From assembly GCA_010093485.1 (NCBI GenBank), contig MU001510.1:761709-825708 (forward strand): a DNA stretch of 64,000 nucleotides. Direction: 5' to 3'. Under the pieces are notes generated by a model. It had not been told where the DNA came from, made no database searches, and was given only the letters and a program-made list of their open reading frames with translations. Made by a program: the position numbers and the translations under genes. Shown piece after piece: positions 34,346 through 47,310 of the stretch (the first letter of the stretch is position 1; the number at the start of each line of letters is the position of its first letter). Source of the DNA: Karstenula rhodostoma CBS 690.94 (Eukaryota > Ascomycota > Dothideomycetes > Pleosporales > Didymosphaeriaceae).

Positions 34346-35598
34346 TCACGGATTGGCCGCGGGCGTCTTGTTTTTCTGCGCGGGCTGTTGTGCGCTGGTC
34401 GACGTCCTGCGAGGTTGGGTGGTCCCTGTCGCCTGCAGCACGCGCTGCTGTTCAGCCTCCTTCCTCTTGATCAACAAGCTCTTGAACGCACCCAGCCATT
34501 TTGATAGGGCGTTCTCGTTGAGTGCGCTGAAACGCAAGTTCTTCTCCTCGGAGATGACCTGGAAGCAGTGCTGCTTGCTCCTGGACGGAGGATCGATGTC
34601 GACGGCGTCGATAATGCTTGAAAACGGGATGATGAGGTTGGCCGAGTATTCTTCTTCGTTCTTGTAGAGCCCCAGCGCCTTTGGGCGAAGCACCACCCAT
34701 ACCTTCTTCCACTGGCGCACGCCGCCCTTTGATTTCAACACGTAAAGCCAGCCGTGGTAGATGACTCGTTCGTCATCTGGCAGCGTGCCAATGCTACTCT
34801 GTTGACTCGTGTTGTGGAGTTGCTGCTCCTTTGGCGGGGGGAGTGAGTTGGTGGAGCCGTGGAATCTTGCGTGCACAGGTCCGCCCGTGTCTGAGAAGTC
34901 GGACATTGATCCATATTCGTTGCCGGAGTATTGGAGAGTGTGGGAAGTCCGCTGTGCGCTGTGCATATTCTCGGGTGCCACTGAGCTCGTGGGACGCTCG
35001 ACCTCGGATGAGCTTGATCCAATGACCTCTCTCTTGGACCTGTCAAAGCCACTGAACGTCTTCTTGCCAGTCGGGCTCATGACAACCAGTTCCTCCTCGT
35101 CCTCGTCTATGCGCGCCTCGGCTCGGATCAGGTCGACCCATTCCTGCGCTTCCTTTTCGGTGGCGGCGCCCAGATGGTAGTTGCGCGCAGGCGAGAAGAC
35201 GCCAAAGACGTGTTGGATCTTCTTCTTCGAGTCCTTCTGACGCGCGACAGCCGTGATTTCGGAGAGGGTAATTTGGTGGCGCAGCTTGGTCTCGTCCTCG
35301 TCGCGGTAGATGGAGAGCAGGTTCGGGCGGAGGACAATGTAGACGGGTTTCCATTGCTATGACGAGTGTCAACACTGGTGCGGCCGGGACAGGAGGCTGG
35401 CAGGGCGCATACCTTGGTCTTGCGGGTGCGCTTCATAATGGTGCCGGACTTGACGACGCGGTCAAACGCGAAGCTGCCGTTCTGGTCTACGGGGGACATG
35501 ATGCCGGCGTTGCTCGCTCGCAGGGCCATGGGCGCCGGGGGGATGGAGATGGGCTTGGTGGGTGTTTGGAGGTTGGTCTCGGTCATTGTGCGTGCCAT
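34346..35598 (-). CDS. Tandem PH-domain protein (Opy1-like)
   Basis: Exons 35598-35413 and 35356-34346 join in phase 0 to give about 398 residues. The first PH domain (about residues 48-145) starts at VVKSGTIMKRTRKTK and has the tryptophan/leucine pattern WKPVYIVLRPNLLSIYRDED. A Ser-rich linker follows. The second PH domain (about 225-350) has YHGWLYVLKSKGG, WKKVWVVLRPKALGLYKNE and the terminal Trp in LSKWLGAF. The tail is Q/T/A-rich. Two PH domains with little else resembles yeast Opy1, a PI(4,5)P2-pathway sensor, so a phosphoinositide-binding role at the membrane is likely. Start at 35598; the ATG four codons later (35586) is an alternative. Divergent from the EFL1 gene. Confidence 0.85.
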
Positions 35599-36213
35599 GT
35601 TCGGATGCGCTGCATCTAGGGGCGGTTGTTGGTGTGGGCGAGGCGTGAAGCGTGAAGGGGTCTGGCCTGCGAACGGCGGTATGTTTGGGGAGTGTCCGCT
35701 ATGTTTCTTAGTGCCGTAGCAGGGAGATCGACAGCAACCGCAGGCTAGGCGAGCGGCAGGGGCTGGCCATCAGGCACGAGCATGGATGGCAGCAGCGTGC
35801 GGGACACGTAGGTGCACAGTATAGTTGTTGCCGCAGGATGGTGGACAAGCTCTTCCACGGATTCCAGGCGGGCGCTCGAGGAAAGCCGTTGACGCGTCGA
35901 CTGTAGTTCCCGCGTTCGATCGGCGACGGCGCCATCTGTCTGACGTAGGGCGTCGGTCGCACACGGCGCCCCCAACCAGTAGTCATTATTCATTATGAGT
36001 GAGTAGTGGGGTCAACAAGACAAAATTCCCACGGTACAAAGCCGCCCGCAGACCGGTTCTGCAGCACCACGAGCACCGCTTCTCGCCCAGTGTCCTAGGT
36101 AATCTTATTTGTTCTTGACACCTGCACTGAAACACTCCTCCCACGCCCGAACCCGCCGCGGCCTGCCACGCACCCCGCCCGCACTGCGCGACAAGACCAA
36201 CCCGCCAGCAAAC
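35599..36213. other. Divergent promoter region between PH protein and EFL1 genes
   Basis: 615 bases with no supported gene; probably holds both promoters. Open frames on the minus strand here have no recognisable motif. Confidence 0.5.
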
Positions 36214-39200
36214 ATGCCCGTCGTGGCGCCCGAGAAGCTGGTGTCGCTGCAGCAGGCGGCTGAAGGCATCAGAAACGTACCTCCGACCCCGCCGCCCCTC
36301 GCCCTGTTCTGCAGACTAACGGTGCGCAGATATGCATCCTCGCCCACGTCGTACGCTGTTCGCACCTTCCTTCTTGTCGCCCGTGCTAAAGACGGCAGGA
36401 CCATGGCAAGACGTCGCTCACCGACGCCCTCATCGCCACAAACGGCATCATATCGCCCAAGCTCGCTGGCAAGATACGCTACCTAGATTCGAGACCAGAT
36501 GAGCAGCTGCGAGGCATCACCATGGAGTCGTCTGCCATCTCCCTATACTTTTCCCTGCTGCGGCGATCGGCGCCCGACGCACAGCCTGAGCAGAAGGAGT
36601 TTCTGATAAACCTTATAGACTCGCCCGGCCACATTGACTTTAGCTACGAGGTTTCCACCGCCTCGCGCCTGTGCGACGGCGCTGTCGTGCTTGTAGATGC
36701 AGTGGAAGGCGTGTGTAGCCAGACCGTCACCGTGCTACGCCAGGCGTGGATCGAGAAACTAAAACCTTTGCTCGTCATTAACAAAATGGACAGGCTAATC
36801 ACAGAACTGAAGATGAGCCCAGGAGAGGCATACACCCACCTGAGTAAGCTTCTGGAGCAGGTCAATGCTGTCATGGGCAGCTTCTACCAAGGCGAGCGCA
36901 TGGAGGACGACCTCCGATGGCGAGAGAAGATGGAAGAGCGACTTAGCGCCACCGCCGTTGAGAAGGAAAGCTCAAACTCTTCAGTCATCGACAACGGTGA
37001 CAGCATAGACACAACTAACACGCCTGCCGAGTACGAGGAAAAGGACGACGAAGACATCTACTTCGCTCCAGAGAACAACAACGTCATTTTCAGTAGTGCC
37101 ATCGACGGATGGGCATTCACTGTCAGACAGTTTGCCAGCCTCTACGAGCGAAAGCTCGGCATCAAGCGCTCCGTGCTAGAGAAGGTTCTGTGGGGCGACT
37201 ACTACCTAGATCCCAAGACAAAGCGCGTGCTGGGCTACAAGCATCTTAAGGGCCGCCATCTCAAGCCCATGTTTGTCCAGCTAGTGCTCGACACCATATG
37301 GGCGGTGTATGAAGCGACTACAGGAGGTAACAATGGGAAGGGGTGCGTGGATTTCCTTTCCTCTTGTTTTGCGCTGTACATACCTTATTCAATATACTCA
37401 TACATACATCAACAGAGATCCCACGATGATGGAGAAGATTACCAAGTCCCTCAACTTGACCATTCCAGCGCACGTCTTGCGATCCCGCGATCCACGAGCT
37501 CTTCTGACTACACTCTTCGCCGCTTGGCTTCCCCTTTCCACAGCGCTGCTCGTCTCTGTGACCGAGCATTTGCCGTCGCCGCGCAAAGCGCAGGCAGAAC
37601 GCATACCCGACATCGTAGACAACTCTCCTGGAGCAGACTATGTTGCGCCCGAGATCAGAGACGCCATGGTCGACTTCAAGACATCCAAGGACGCGCCCGT
37701 GGTAGCCTACGTGAGCAAGATGGTTTCGATACCGGAGAGCGAGCTGCCAGAGAACAAGCGAAGAGGAGGAGCACTTAGTGCCGAAGAGGCTCGAGAGCTT
37801 GGTCGCAAAAAGCGCGCGGAGATTGCAAGACAGCAAGCGTTGGCGAGCGACGGTGCAAACGATGTTGAAAGCGTGACCGAGGCGCTCAGCTCAACTGCCA
37901 TTAGCGAGTCGGAAACACCCGAGGAGACTGAGGAGACTCAAGAGGAGAAAGAGCATCTCATCGGTTTTGCACGCATTTACTCGGGCACGCTGAGCGTTGG
38001 TGACGAAATCTACGTTCTAGGGCCCAAATTCACGCCAGCAAGACCACACACTGCACCCGAGCCCCAAAAGGTCAAGGTCACTGGGCTCTATCTGATGATG
38101 GGGCGTGGTTTGGAATCCCTGACTACGGTCCCTGCTGGTGTTGTGTTCGGCATCGGTGGTCTTGCGGGTCACGTCCTCAAGTCGGGAACGCTGTGCTCGC
38201 AGCTTCCTGGCTCAGTCAACCTTGCTGGTATCAACATGGGTACGCATCCTATCGTACGAGTTGCGCTGGAGCCGGAAAATCCATACGACCTGGACAAGAT
38301 GATCAATGGCTTGAAAATGCTTGTCCAGAGCGACCCATGTGCTGAATACGAAGTGCTTCCAAGCGGTGAACATGTCATCCTCACCGCTGGTGAGTTGCAT
38401 TTCGAACGCTGCCTCAAGGATCTCAAGGAGCGGTTCGCGAAATGCGAGATCCAGGCTGGTGCTCCCATCGTGCCTTACCGCGAGTCTATCATTGCAGCCG
38501 CAGAGATGAATCCGCCAAAAGACCCGAACCTACCCCGTGGAACTGTTGTTGGCGTCACAGTGAGCAAACAGGTTTCCGTTCGCCTGCGTGTCCGTCCGCT
38601 CCCAGCCAATGTGACAGAATTTCTCAGCAAGAACGCTGGCGCTATTAAGAGGCTTTTTAGCGATCAGAGAGAGGAGGAAGTCGCTGACGAGACGTCTGCG
38701 GAAGGAGATGGCATGGAGGAAGCCGAACAGCTCGAGACCGGCCACACCCTGACCCTCGAAGAGTTCAAGAAGCAGCTGCAAGATGCGTTCGACGACAAGG
38801 ACAACAAAGCGCAACGAGAAGTATGGACCAACGTCATCGACACGATCGCAGCCTTCGGACCTAGGAGGATCGGGCCCAACATCCTCGTTGATGTGACCAA
38901 GGAGAGCATCTGTGCCAAACCGTACGTCGCCCATCACCCTTCTCATCAATCATCATTGACATACCATAGTCTCCGCGAATCTTCCACCCCCTCTCCCAAA
39001 CACTCATCCCACTCCACATCCACCATAACCGCGCACGCCCTCACCGATAAGATAACCTACGCCTTCCAGCTCGCCACCGCCCAGGGCCCTCTCTGCGCCG
39101 AGCCAGTCCAAGGCATCGCCGTCTTCCTCGAAGAAGTCATCCTCTCCCTCCCCGAAGAATCCGAAAACAGCTCCGAGCGCATGGGCCGACTGACCGGCGA

Positions 39201-39696
39201 AGTCATCAAAACAGTGCGCTCCTCGATCCACGCAGGCTTCCTCGACTGGTCCCCGCGCATGCTCCTCGCCATGTACACATGCGAGATCCAAGCCTCGACC
39301 GACGTCTTGGGTCGCGTCTACGCCGTCATGACGCGACGCCGCGGACAGATTCTCTCCGAGACCATGTCAACCTCGTCCGCATCTACCACCGGAAACCAAA
39401 CTTTCACCATCACGGCGCTGCTCCCCGTAGCAGAGTCGTTCGGGTTCAGCGACGAGATTCGTAAGCGCAGTTCTGGCAGCGCGTCGCCTCAGCTGCGCTT
39501 CGCGGGCTTCGAGATGCTGGATGTGGACCCGTTCTGGGTGCCGTTTACGGAGGACGAGCTCGAGGATCTGGGCGAGCTGGCGGACAAGGAGAATGTGGCG
39601 AAGAAGTATATGGAGAGGGTGAGGAGGAGGAAGGGGATGGTGGTTAAGGAGGTGTTGGTCAAGGATGCGGAGAAGCAACAGAATATGAAAAGGTAA
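36214..39696 (+). CDS. RIA1: Elongation factor-like GTPase EFL1/Ria1 (60S ribosome maturation)
   Basis: Cytoplasmic EF-2-like GTPase that works with Sdo1/SBDS to release Tif6/eIF6 from pre-60S subunits. Exons 36214-36276, 36330-36350, 36399-37326, 37418-38921 and 38970-39696 give about 1080 residues, near the usual length. Exon 2 is a 21-base micro-exon for ICILAHV, and the next intron splits the P-loop of AHVDHGKT. Other motifs: GITMESSAISL (switch I), DSPGHIDF (G3), NKMDR (G4). A long insert rich in E/D follows NKMDR, characteristic of EFL1 rather than EF-2. The C-terminal half has the EF-2 domain IV/V pattern (LQLATAQGPLCAEPVQG). The intron at 38922-38969 is 48 bases and in frame, so its removal is likely but not proven. 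The 37327-37417 intron needs the GAG acceptor to keep the frame. Confidence 0.93.
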
Positions 39697-40463
39697 ATGG
39701 AGGTATTGTAGTAGTCAAGTCGTAAAATGTTCACGAGAGATTTTTTTTTTGTCTCTTTAAGTGAAGAATGGAGGGCGTTGACAAGTCGTGATCCCGGAGC
39801 CGAGGATTACTATCGGGAAGCGCCCGCGAGGAGGAACGAGTGTGGGGTGATCGATAGGTAGGTCACGTGCATACTGTGGCTCCACTCTGGGACTATCGTC
39901 GTCTCAACCATCTCAACGCTGCCGTGAAGCTCCACGTAGGGCGTTGGACAAGTGATGGGAATGGATGAGTCAACCCACGTGACGGTTACTCGGCAACTCG
40001 GAACGCTGACGCGGATTTTACGACAGGTGTTTATTGAATCTCCTACTAGTCTTCCTGGTGTGACGCGTATCCTTATAAGTACTGTAGAGTAGGCGATCAT
40101 CATTTTGATCTACGGATACCGTGACAGCAACATGCTATGGTTATGGTACATGTGCTTTGTTTCGACTTGGCCGATGCTATCACTGGTAATACTGGCGACT
40201 GTGGAATATATGCATAGCCACTTCACGTGTACGTGAAACGAACGACTGTCTGCGGTGTCGAGCGCCGCGTAGCAGAAGTGCGCCAAGACGTTCGGATAAA
40301 CGCGTGACCGACGAATGACGCGCGTTGGGGCGGAGACAGTGGAACACCAGAGCGCTGACTGCGCCGCCAGCTCGGCCCTTCTTTGTCTCGGAGTGCCTCT
40401 CGTGCCCTTCCCTTCGACCATCTCCTTTCTGCCTACCAACTTCTTTCCTATACCACTTTCGAG
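39697..40463. other. Intergenic region between EFL1 and DUF7728-like genes
   Basis: 3' flank of EFL1, then probable promoter. A T-rich tract of nine T is near 39740-39750. No gene seen. Confidence 0.5.
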
Positions 40464-41612
40464 ATGATCTCGCGTACTCTAAACCTGGCGCTGGCCGCCG
40501 CAGGCGCAGCGAGTGCTATCCTCATCCCCCCCAGCGTCTCCTCGGCGGAGCTGGATCTCGGCGACGACATGGCCATGGAGATCGCGGCCAGCTCGTATCC
40601 CCGCAGCGTCTCTCTCGACTGCGCGACTTGCGACTTCGCTTCCAAGGAGGCCGACGGCCTTGTCTGGGCGCAGCGCAACGGCAACTCGTTCGTATGTTAC
40701 CCAGCCGGTGCACCCGGCTGAGCGCTACTGACATGTGGACAGCTGCTCGACTTCGAAGTAGGCCCCCACGAAGACTCCCTCACCATCGACGGCATCCAGC
40801 TGTACCCTCCGACCTTTGGCTACTTTACCCAGCCGTTCCGCGTCGCCCAAGTGAACCCCGATGGCGAGAACCTGCCCCTCCGCGTCACCGGCTACGCCTT
40901 CCACTACAACTCCGCCGAAACCGTATCTGAGGAGGGCATCGAACTCATCCCCATGACGTTCCAAATCAACTCCATCGAAGGAAAGGCCGTCGCTCCTCCC
41001 GCGCTCACCATCAACCTCCTCAAGGACCCGAACGGCAAGCTCATGATCGCCTCCTTCCAGACCGCGAAGCCCGACGAGAAGAGCCCTATCGATAAAGAGA
41101 AGGAGTGCAAGGAATGGCCGCTGTACTGCAAGTGGAAGGCCATCATGGCCGACAAGGTCAACGGCCTGAAGTCGCACATGGACAAGCCAGGCTGCCACAA
41201 GAACAAAGACAACCCGATGGCCGGGGAGCTCTACGAGGGCAAGCCGCCGCACCGCTTCCGCCCCGGCCACCCGCACCACATGGCGGGCGGCCACGGCCAT
41301 CGCCACCACCGCCACCACCGCGTCCACATGATGCTCCGCCGCGCCTTCCTGACCATCTTCGTCCCCATCCTGATCGGTATCTTCGCGGGAACGCTCACCT
41401 ACCTCATCGGCATGGCCCTCGGCTGCCTCATCGCCATCGTCATCGCCAAGTTCCGTGGCCAGTCAATCTACGAGCGCGTTGCCCTGGAGGAAGAATCCGA
41501 GGATGTGGAGGACAGCAGCGAGAAGGAGGTCTACGCCGAGCTCCCCGAGTACGATGCCCCTCCCGTCTACGAGGAGGCTGCGGAGAAGGAGGTCGTCGAG
41601 CCCAAGGAGTAG
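40464..41612 (+). CDS. Signal-peptide membrane protein with His-rich segment and PPxY tail (DUF7728-like)
   Basis: Exons 40464-40691 and 40743-41612 (phase 0) give 365 residues. A signal peptide (MISRTLNLALAAAGAASA) precedes a luminal domain with Cys residues (SLDCATCDF; KECKEWPLYCKW). Residues about 246-271 are extremely His-rich (17 or so His among Arg/Gly). A hydrophobic stretch follows at about 277-312, long enough for one or two helices. The acidic cytosolic tail carries LPEY (343-346) and PPVY (349-352), the type of motif bound by Rsp5/Nedd4 WW domains. The layout fits fungal proteins named DUF7728-containing (from memory). Location is probably the secretory or vacuolar system. Convergent with the CorA-like gene. 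Confidence 0.8.
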
Positions 41613-41882
41613 ATCCGCAAGGCCAAGCGCAGAGGTGTAGGCTACGGCCCAGGCGCAGAATAGTCGGAGGCGTTATCTGGTTGATTTAGTTAGTCACAGG
41701 CGCATCACGGTCCCTTTGATCTGTATAGATTCTCCTTTCTCACGAATCCCATTGGTAATATGTTCATAGCCCGCCTATCGGCGTCAATGCACAAGATATG
41801 CCTTCCTGACGTTATTATACACCTCATCCGCTCTTTCTCCATACTACAGTTCCACCCCACCCCACGTTAGCAACCCTTTCCC

Positions 41883-44800
41883 CTACACCCCATCCTCCCC
41901 CCTCCCCCTCCTCCTTCTCCCCCTCCGCCTCCCCTCCCTCTTACTCCTCCACACATACTCACTCCCCCCAGCCCTACCCCTCGCCTCCCGACTCCTCTCA
42001 AACAGCGCATCCGTCTCCCACGACTGCAACTTCTGCCGAATAATGACGTACTCCGGGTCCTGCTCGTCGTAGGCCCAAGGCAGATGCGCGGCGTCGAGGA
42101 CGGAGGGGACGATGTGTTTTTTGTGGATGCGCATGTAGGTTGGTTGGTCGCGGGGCGGTGGGTCGTAAGTTTGGTATCTGGCAGTGGGTAGGGGCGGCCG
42201 CGGGTCGTAGGACTGGTATCTGGCAGTGGGACGCTGTCTGAGTGATTTCTTGGACCGCACGAAGTCGTAGGGTAGGCGTGGTGCAGATGCGTCGACGGGC
42301 ATGGAGGCGGGCTCGGCGGATATGGGTTCGGCGTGGGAGTATGTGATGGCTTCGGATGTGCGGGAGGAGTGGGCTCGGCGGGTCGTCTGGGGGACGTCAA
42401 GGTCGTCGCGGTAGACGTCGGTGTTGATGACGACGGGGGCCTGGGCGGTGTTCCGCGAGTGGTCGCCGTGCCAGGCGTCATGGTCTGGTCGGGTGCGCGG
42501 GGCGACGTACTCTGCGTCGTCAGCCATGGAGAGCGTGGTGGGCGACTCGGCTGGATTCCTCGCCGCGCGCTTCCTCTGCAGCACGCTGATGCCGCGCGCG
42601 GAGAGCCGCCGGTCCTGCTTCCCCGTCACAGCGCGGTAGAGGGAGTCGGCACCGTCGCGGATCTCGTCGCCGTTATACGCTATCGCGAGCATGGTCGCCA
42701 TGATGCCGGCGGTAAGCGGGAGCGCGGTTTCCCAGAACAGCGACTGCTTGTTTTCCATGTCTCTGATGTCGCTGGTGTTCATGCCGAGGTAGGACGTGAC
42801 GAAGGAGAGCGGGAGGAAGATGACGGTGACGATGGTGAAGACGAGGATGGCTTTGCCGTGGTCTTCTTCGTTGATTTCGGCGCTTTGCTTGGTGCTGGCG
42901 GAGAGGGGGCCGCAGCGGCGGATTTGGTCGTCGTATTCTTCGTGGGTGAGGGCGAGGTTGTCGAGGCAGGAGGTGAGGAGGTGCCGTTCGTAGGGGTACA
43001 GGGCGCGGCGGGAAGGATTGTCCATGGGGTAGGTGGCGTCGTCGAGGACGGACATGTAGTTGGTGACGAGTTGAGTTTGCCAGTCGTTGACTTGGGCGAG
43101 GATGGTTAGTTCTTCTTGGAGAAGGTTGATGGAGCGGAGAAGACGCTTTCCTGGTCGGTGGTTGACTTGGAATTGCTTCAACCTTGTCAGCGAGAATGTG
43201 TACAAATGTGGCGAGGTTTGACTTACCAGCGTGGAGAGATATTCACGATACATGTCACCGACTGTCATGCTTTTCTCTAGAGGTTTGACGATCAGACGTC
43301 TTATAAGCCAACTTGATATTGACTCAGCGCCCCACGACAATCTCTCTGCGGCATCGTTCGGTGTGGTCGAGCGCACCATATCACACAGCTCCTCTCGTGC
43401 TTGCAGCAAAGACGACTCTGTGCTCTCACGGAAGCTGTTCAAAACCTCGAGGCCAGCATCAGTATACGGATAGTCTTCTCCATACCCTCCTTTCTTGGTC
43501 TCATTGAAATACTTTTCCGTGTAGTGTAGGCTCCGTTCGACTGCGAAGTAGAACACAATAAGGCGATGTAGTGTCTCGAGCAGCTTACGCGGAAACGAGT
43601 AAAGATCGGACAGGTTGCCCTGCTCGGTGCGCACGCCATCAGCAAGCTCTTTGAGTGCCTCGTAGATTTTACGCGCTTCCTCGATGGCGCGATCCAAGAC
43701 TGCACAAGCGCCGGCCATGGTGGATTCGAGCAAGGCCTGGTCGTCGTTACGGATCCAGTCTTTCCAAGACTCGTCGTCGCGGACGAAAGAACTAGAAGCT
43801 GATCCGCCTGGCTTACTAGCTTCGGCTGCAGCATGCTTGTGTAGGTGTTCCAGCGCTGCATCGGGGTTATCGAACGGTATCTCGCGGGCGCATCGCCTGC
43901 ATCTTTTCAGCGTAGCCCCGAAGTCTTTATCGTTCTCAGGAAGCGGTAGATGGAACTTTGTCGCATGCTCGTTCGCATATGTGTAAGTTGACGCCGGCGT
44001 ACGAATTCTCCATGCACGTGTCTGAGTTTTAGGTGTCTTCCAGCGAGGATCTGTAAACTCTTTAGGGTCCAAATCATAGCCTCGGTGTTTTGTCAAATTC
44101 TCCACAACTGCTGCAATGTTGGCAGTCGCTCCCCAGACTTTCCGCATCAGGACAGGTTTGTTGACGTCCCCCACGAATAAGCCTAGAGTATCATGTACAA
44201 CTTTGACAAAGTCGTGAGCTTTGCTGGGGAGCTTCGACGACTGACCGCGAACAAGGTTCTGGTGGTGGGTGCATTGAGGCTGACGAGACCCAGAGTCCGT
44301 CCTGTGTATCTGTAAAGTTATGGATCTCTCCACATTCTCAAAGGTGTCTTCGCGCAGAGACTCATAGTACTTAGTCGAAGTAAATGTGCGCTGTACCGGG
44401 CCATCCGCATATCCGGATAACGTTACATTAAGCATTGCATCTTCCACTCTCTCGAGACATTTCGTTGCGTGTTTGGCATCCATGGCTACAGGACCCGAGC
44501 CCATCTCGTCTCGGCTTATCGCAGAAGGCCAGTGATAGAATGGCGGCACCGAGTCGTGCGTTGGTCTTGCAAGAAGAGATGGAGAAAACGTACTTGACAA
44601 TTTCTCTGAATTATCCTTTACTACGGCCACATCGATGAAAAGGGCCTGCCGTTGGCGGATTATAGCTGGCCAGTTCGCTGGGGTAGCTTTGGTCTCTTTA
44701 CCCTGCTGTTGCAGAAGAAATTGAACATTGTTCGTGGGCCACGAATCGCGAGTAAATCGCCGCAGCTCCTTAACCCTTTGTTCTGCTTGGAAGAAGGTGC

Positions 44801-46465
44801 CGCACTCTTGAGACGAGTATAGTAACACACGCCCATCCGGGACAGTGAACCGAACAGAGGTTTTTGAGTTTCCTGTGCCAGCACCAAGCTGCTTAAGATC
44901 TTCTTGAATAACCTTGATGGATTTGATGAAGTCACTTGAAAGTGGTCCGTAGCCGCACGTGACCACTGCTCGGTTGCCGACATTTAGCATCCACAGTGCG
45001 GGAACGTGTATCAGACCACCTTCTCGCGCATTTCCAATGCTTCTGTACGCTTGTTCCTCGTCTCTATCCCTTACTGGCTCGTAAGGATAATACGATTGAA
45101 TCAGAGTCCGTGCAGGGTGTAGACGGTCCGTATCTGGACTGCTGGGATGCGATTTCTGGATGTCGAAATAAGGTGTACAAGAAAAGATTACAGATTGGGG
45201 TTCAGCTTGATTGCATTCGTCCCCGCGCACGACTGTCCCAGGTTCAATGAACAAGCCGCCGAGGAAGGCCTTGACGGACTCTTTCTCGACCTTATGCAAA
45301 GTCTTGAGAATCAGGCACCGCGTACGCTCAGAAATATCGGGTATCGTCATGCAAGTAGTCTATGTCAGTCAGTCAAGTAGAGTGAAACAAATATGTATCT
45401 CACTTTGTATTGGCTCCAGCCTAGGGCTTCTCCATGCAAATGGTACCACCGGATCCCAATGCTGGAAGAAAGCACGCTGTTCTCAGGTCCGGGAAGAGTA
45501 TAAACTTCCAAAGTCGTTCGACTATCTGTAGTCGTGGTGACCGCTTTAGTAATCTTAAGCGTCTCTGCCGCCATCTCGCGGCCATTGCGAAGCGTCTTCG
45601 TTAATGACTCTTTACTGCTATCTTCAATCTTGACAGAAGATAAGAACCTTGCGGCCCATCTCGTGTCCATTGTGAAAGAGAGCGGATTCCCTCCTTCATC
45701 TACAGGCTGGACAACGGCGCGGATCTATCTTTGATGAGAGGTGCACCACAATCACAATTGTAAGCCACTTACTGGTTTAGCAGAGGGTGCTTCGGAGTTT
45801 TCGTCATCGTTATCTGATACAGAGTCACCAACTTCTGAATCATCCTCGTCGCTGCGAACGGAGCTTTCGCCATCCGACGAGTTAGTCCCAGTTGAGGGTT
45901 CATGTTCGCTCGTTTGGCCAACATCGACATCTACATCCATGATTTCGACTTCGGGACGTGTCGGGGAAAACTCTCTTTGTGCCTGTGAGGAACCGGTCTT
46001 CTTCAAAGGCGCCTTGGTCTCGTCAAACATAAACACTAGGACGGTCATCCCTGGGTGGACAAAATCGTTCCATAAGCTGGGCAGAATAACGCGGACTTCG
46101 TTGGACGCTTCAATCGCCACATGGAACTCATCCTTGCGAATTTTTTCTACCCAAGATTTGTCTTCCATCCGCGCATGCAACTCCTCGACGTAGGATTTGA
46201 AACGCTGTGTGGACTGTTAGCGGTTGTGTATACATGGCCTGGGTGCAATGGATACCGAAAATTCCTTGGCTTGCTCCCACAAGAGAGGCACCTTATTGCC
46301 GGTACCATCTAGAACAAACAAGAGCGGTGGAGTATCAAGCTGCGGAGGATCGCGAACCCCTTCCCTCGAGTTGAGATCGCTTGCCGCCGACCCTCTCGGG
46401 TGATCCGCGATTGGCAAGCGGCCTGGCGCGATCGAGAGATCAAGGGTCGTGGCATCCTCGGCCAT
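41883..46465 (-). CDS. CorA-like metal-ion transporter with large cytosolic domain
   Basis: Exons 46465-46256, 46204-45773, 45724-45404 and 45359-41883, all in phase 0, give about 1479 residues. The long N-terminal region has an acidic Ser-rich segment and a possible C2H2-like finger (CRRCAREIPFDNPDAALEHLHKH). The C-terminal CorA module has a long helical region, a first membrane helix (ILVFTIVTVIFLPLSFVTSYL), the signature Gly-Met-Asn in YLGMNTSDI, and a second helix (WETALPLTAGIMATMLAIAY). The tail is basic and Arg-rich. GMN is the hallmark of CorA channels, so Mg2+ or another divalent cation is the expected substrate; large fungal members are mostly uncharacterised. Start at 46465 (MAEDATT) or seven codons upstream at 46486. 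An apparent intron at 43226-43183 was rejected because it breaks the frame. Confidence 0.88.
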
Positions 46466-46486
46466 CACAACGCGACGATTATACAC

Positions 46487-47310
46487 CTACGCGCGTCGCA
46501 AAACGTTCGCATAGATTGGAGGAGGAAACAAGGCGGTTGTGTTGATGCCTTCTCGGGCGTCAGTTGATGGCGCGCTGGGTCGGCATCTGATCAGCTGCAG
46601 ATCGCTAAACCTTTTTTAATTGTGGCACCCTAGTCGCGTGCCTGATATGCTTCGGATCCACAATGTATCTCCCAAACCATCCATTCAAACCGTCATAACA
46701 GGCATCTATCACTGCTGAAGGGATTCTATTATTAGAGAAGAGTATAGTCGTCATGGTTGAGAAATCGCAGCGACAGGATAAGACAAGCGATCCCTCGAAT
46801 TCGGAAACGGAAGGGGCACGTGCATAGATGTCAGCCCGCGAGGTATCGAAAACAGTTAAATAATCGTTATTAGAGGCAGACAGAAGAAACGTTCCGCTTT
46901 GTATGGCTACCACCAGCGGCCAATAACCGAGTCGATTCCAAGCACTTAGGTATCTCAGCGATGCTGTCCAAAACTGCTACCGTCGTCGACTCCTTTCTGA
47001 CCTGTATAGCTACCTAGCTACCTTTTACCACCAAAGACGCTGAGACATCGACAATGTGCGATGTAAGCTCTTGAGACCTGGCGGTTTGTACTCAATCGTC
47101 TGGAACCATCAGCCAATGGTACAAGGCAAGGTCGTCCTCTTTCGGATGGAAGACTTAAGAATTGCAATGGCCAGCGGCAAAAGCATACTGTTCCCAGAGA
47201 AAGATCCCACATTATGTTCGATACATGAACGGCGCATGTGAAGTTCAATGCCAAGGAGCATATCGAAATCCAGTGATTTCGAAGAAGAAGCCGATTAGGG
47301 CTGGTGGCCA
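46487..47310. other. Intergenic region, nothing recognised
   Basis: Upstream region of the CorA-like gene, then the 3' flank of the F-box gene. A 102-codon minus-strand frame (46605-46913) has no recognisable motif and is not called. Confidence 0.45.

Noticed and set aside
42333..43109. 258-codon plus-strand frame
   Set aside because: Lies antisense to the CorA membrane module; Val/Gly/Asp-rich shadow with no motifs.
43183..43226. GTAAGT...AG intron candidate in the CorA-like gene
   Set aside because: 44 bases long; removal shifts the frame and destroys the membrane module, while reading through keeps it.
46605..46913. 102-codon minus-strand frame
   Set aside because: No start context, no motif and no splice partners that extend it.
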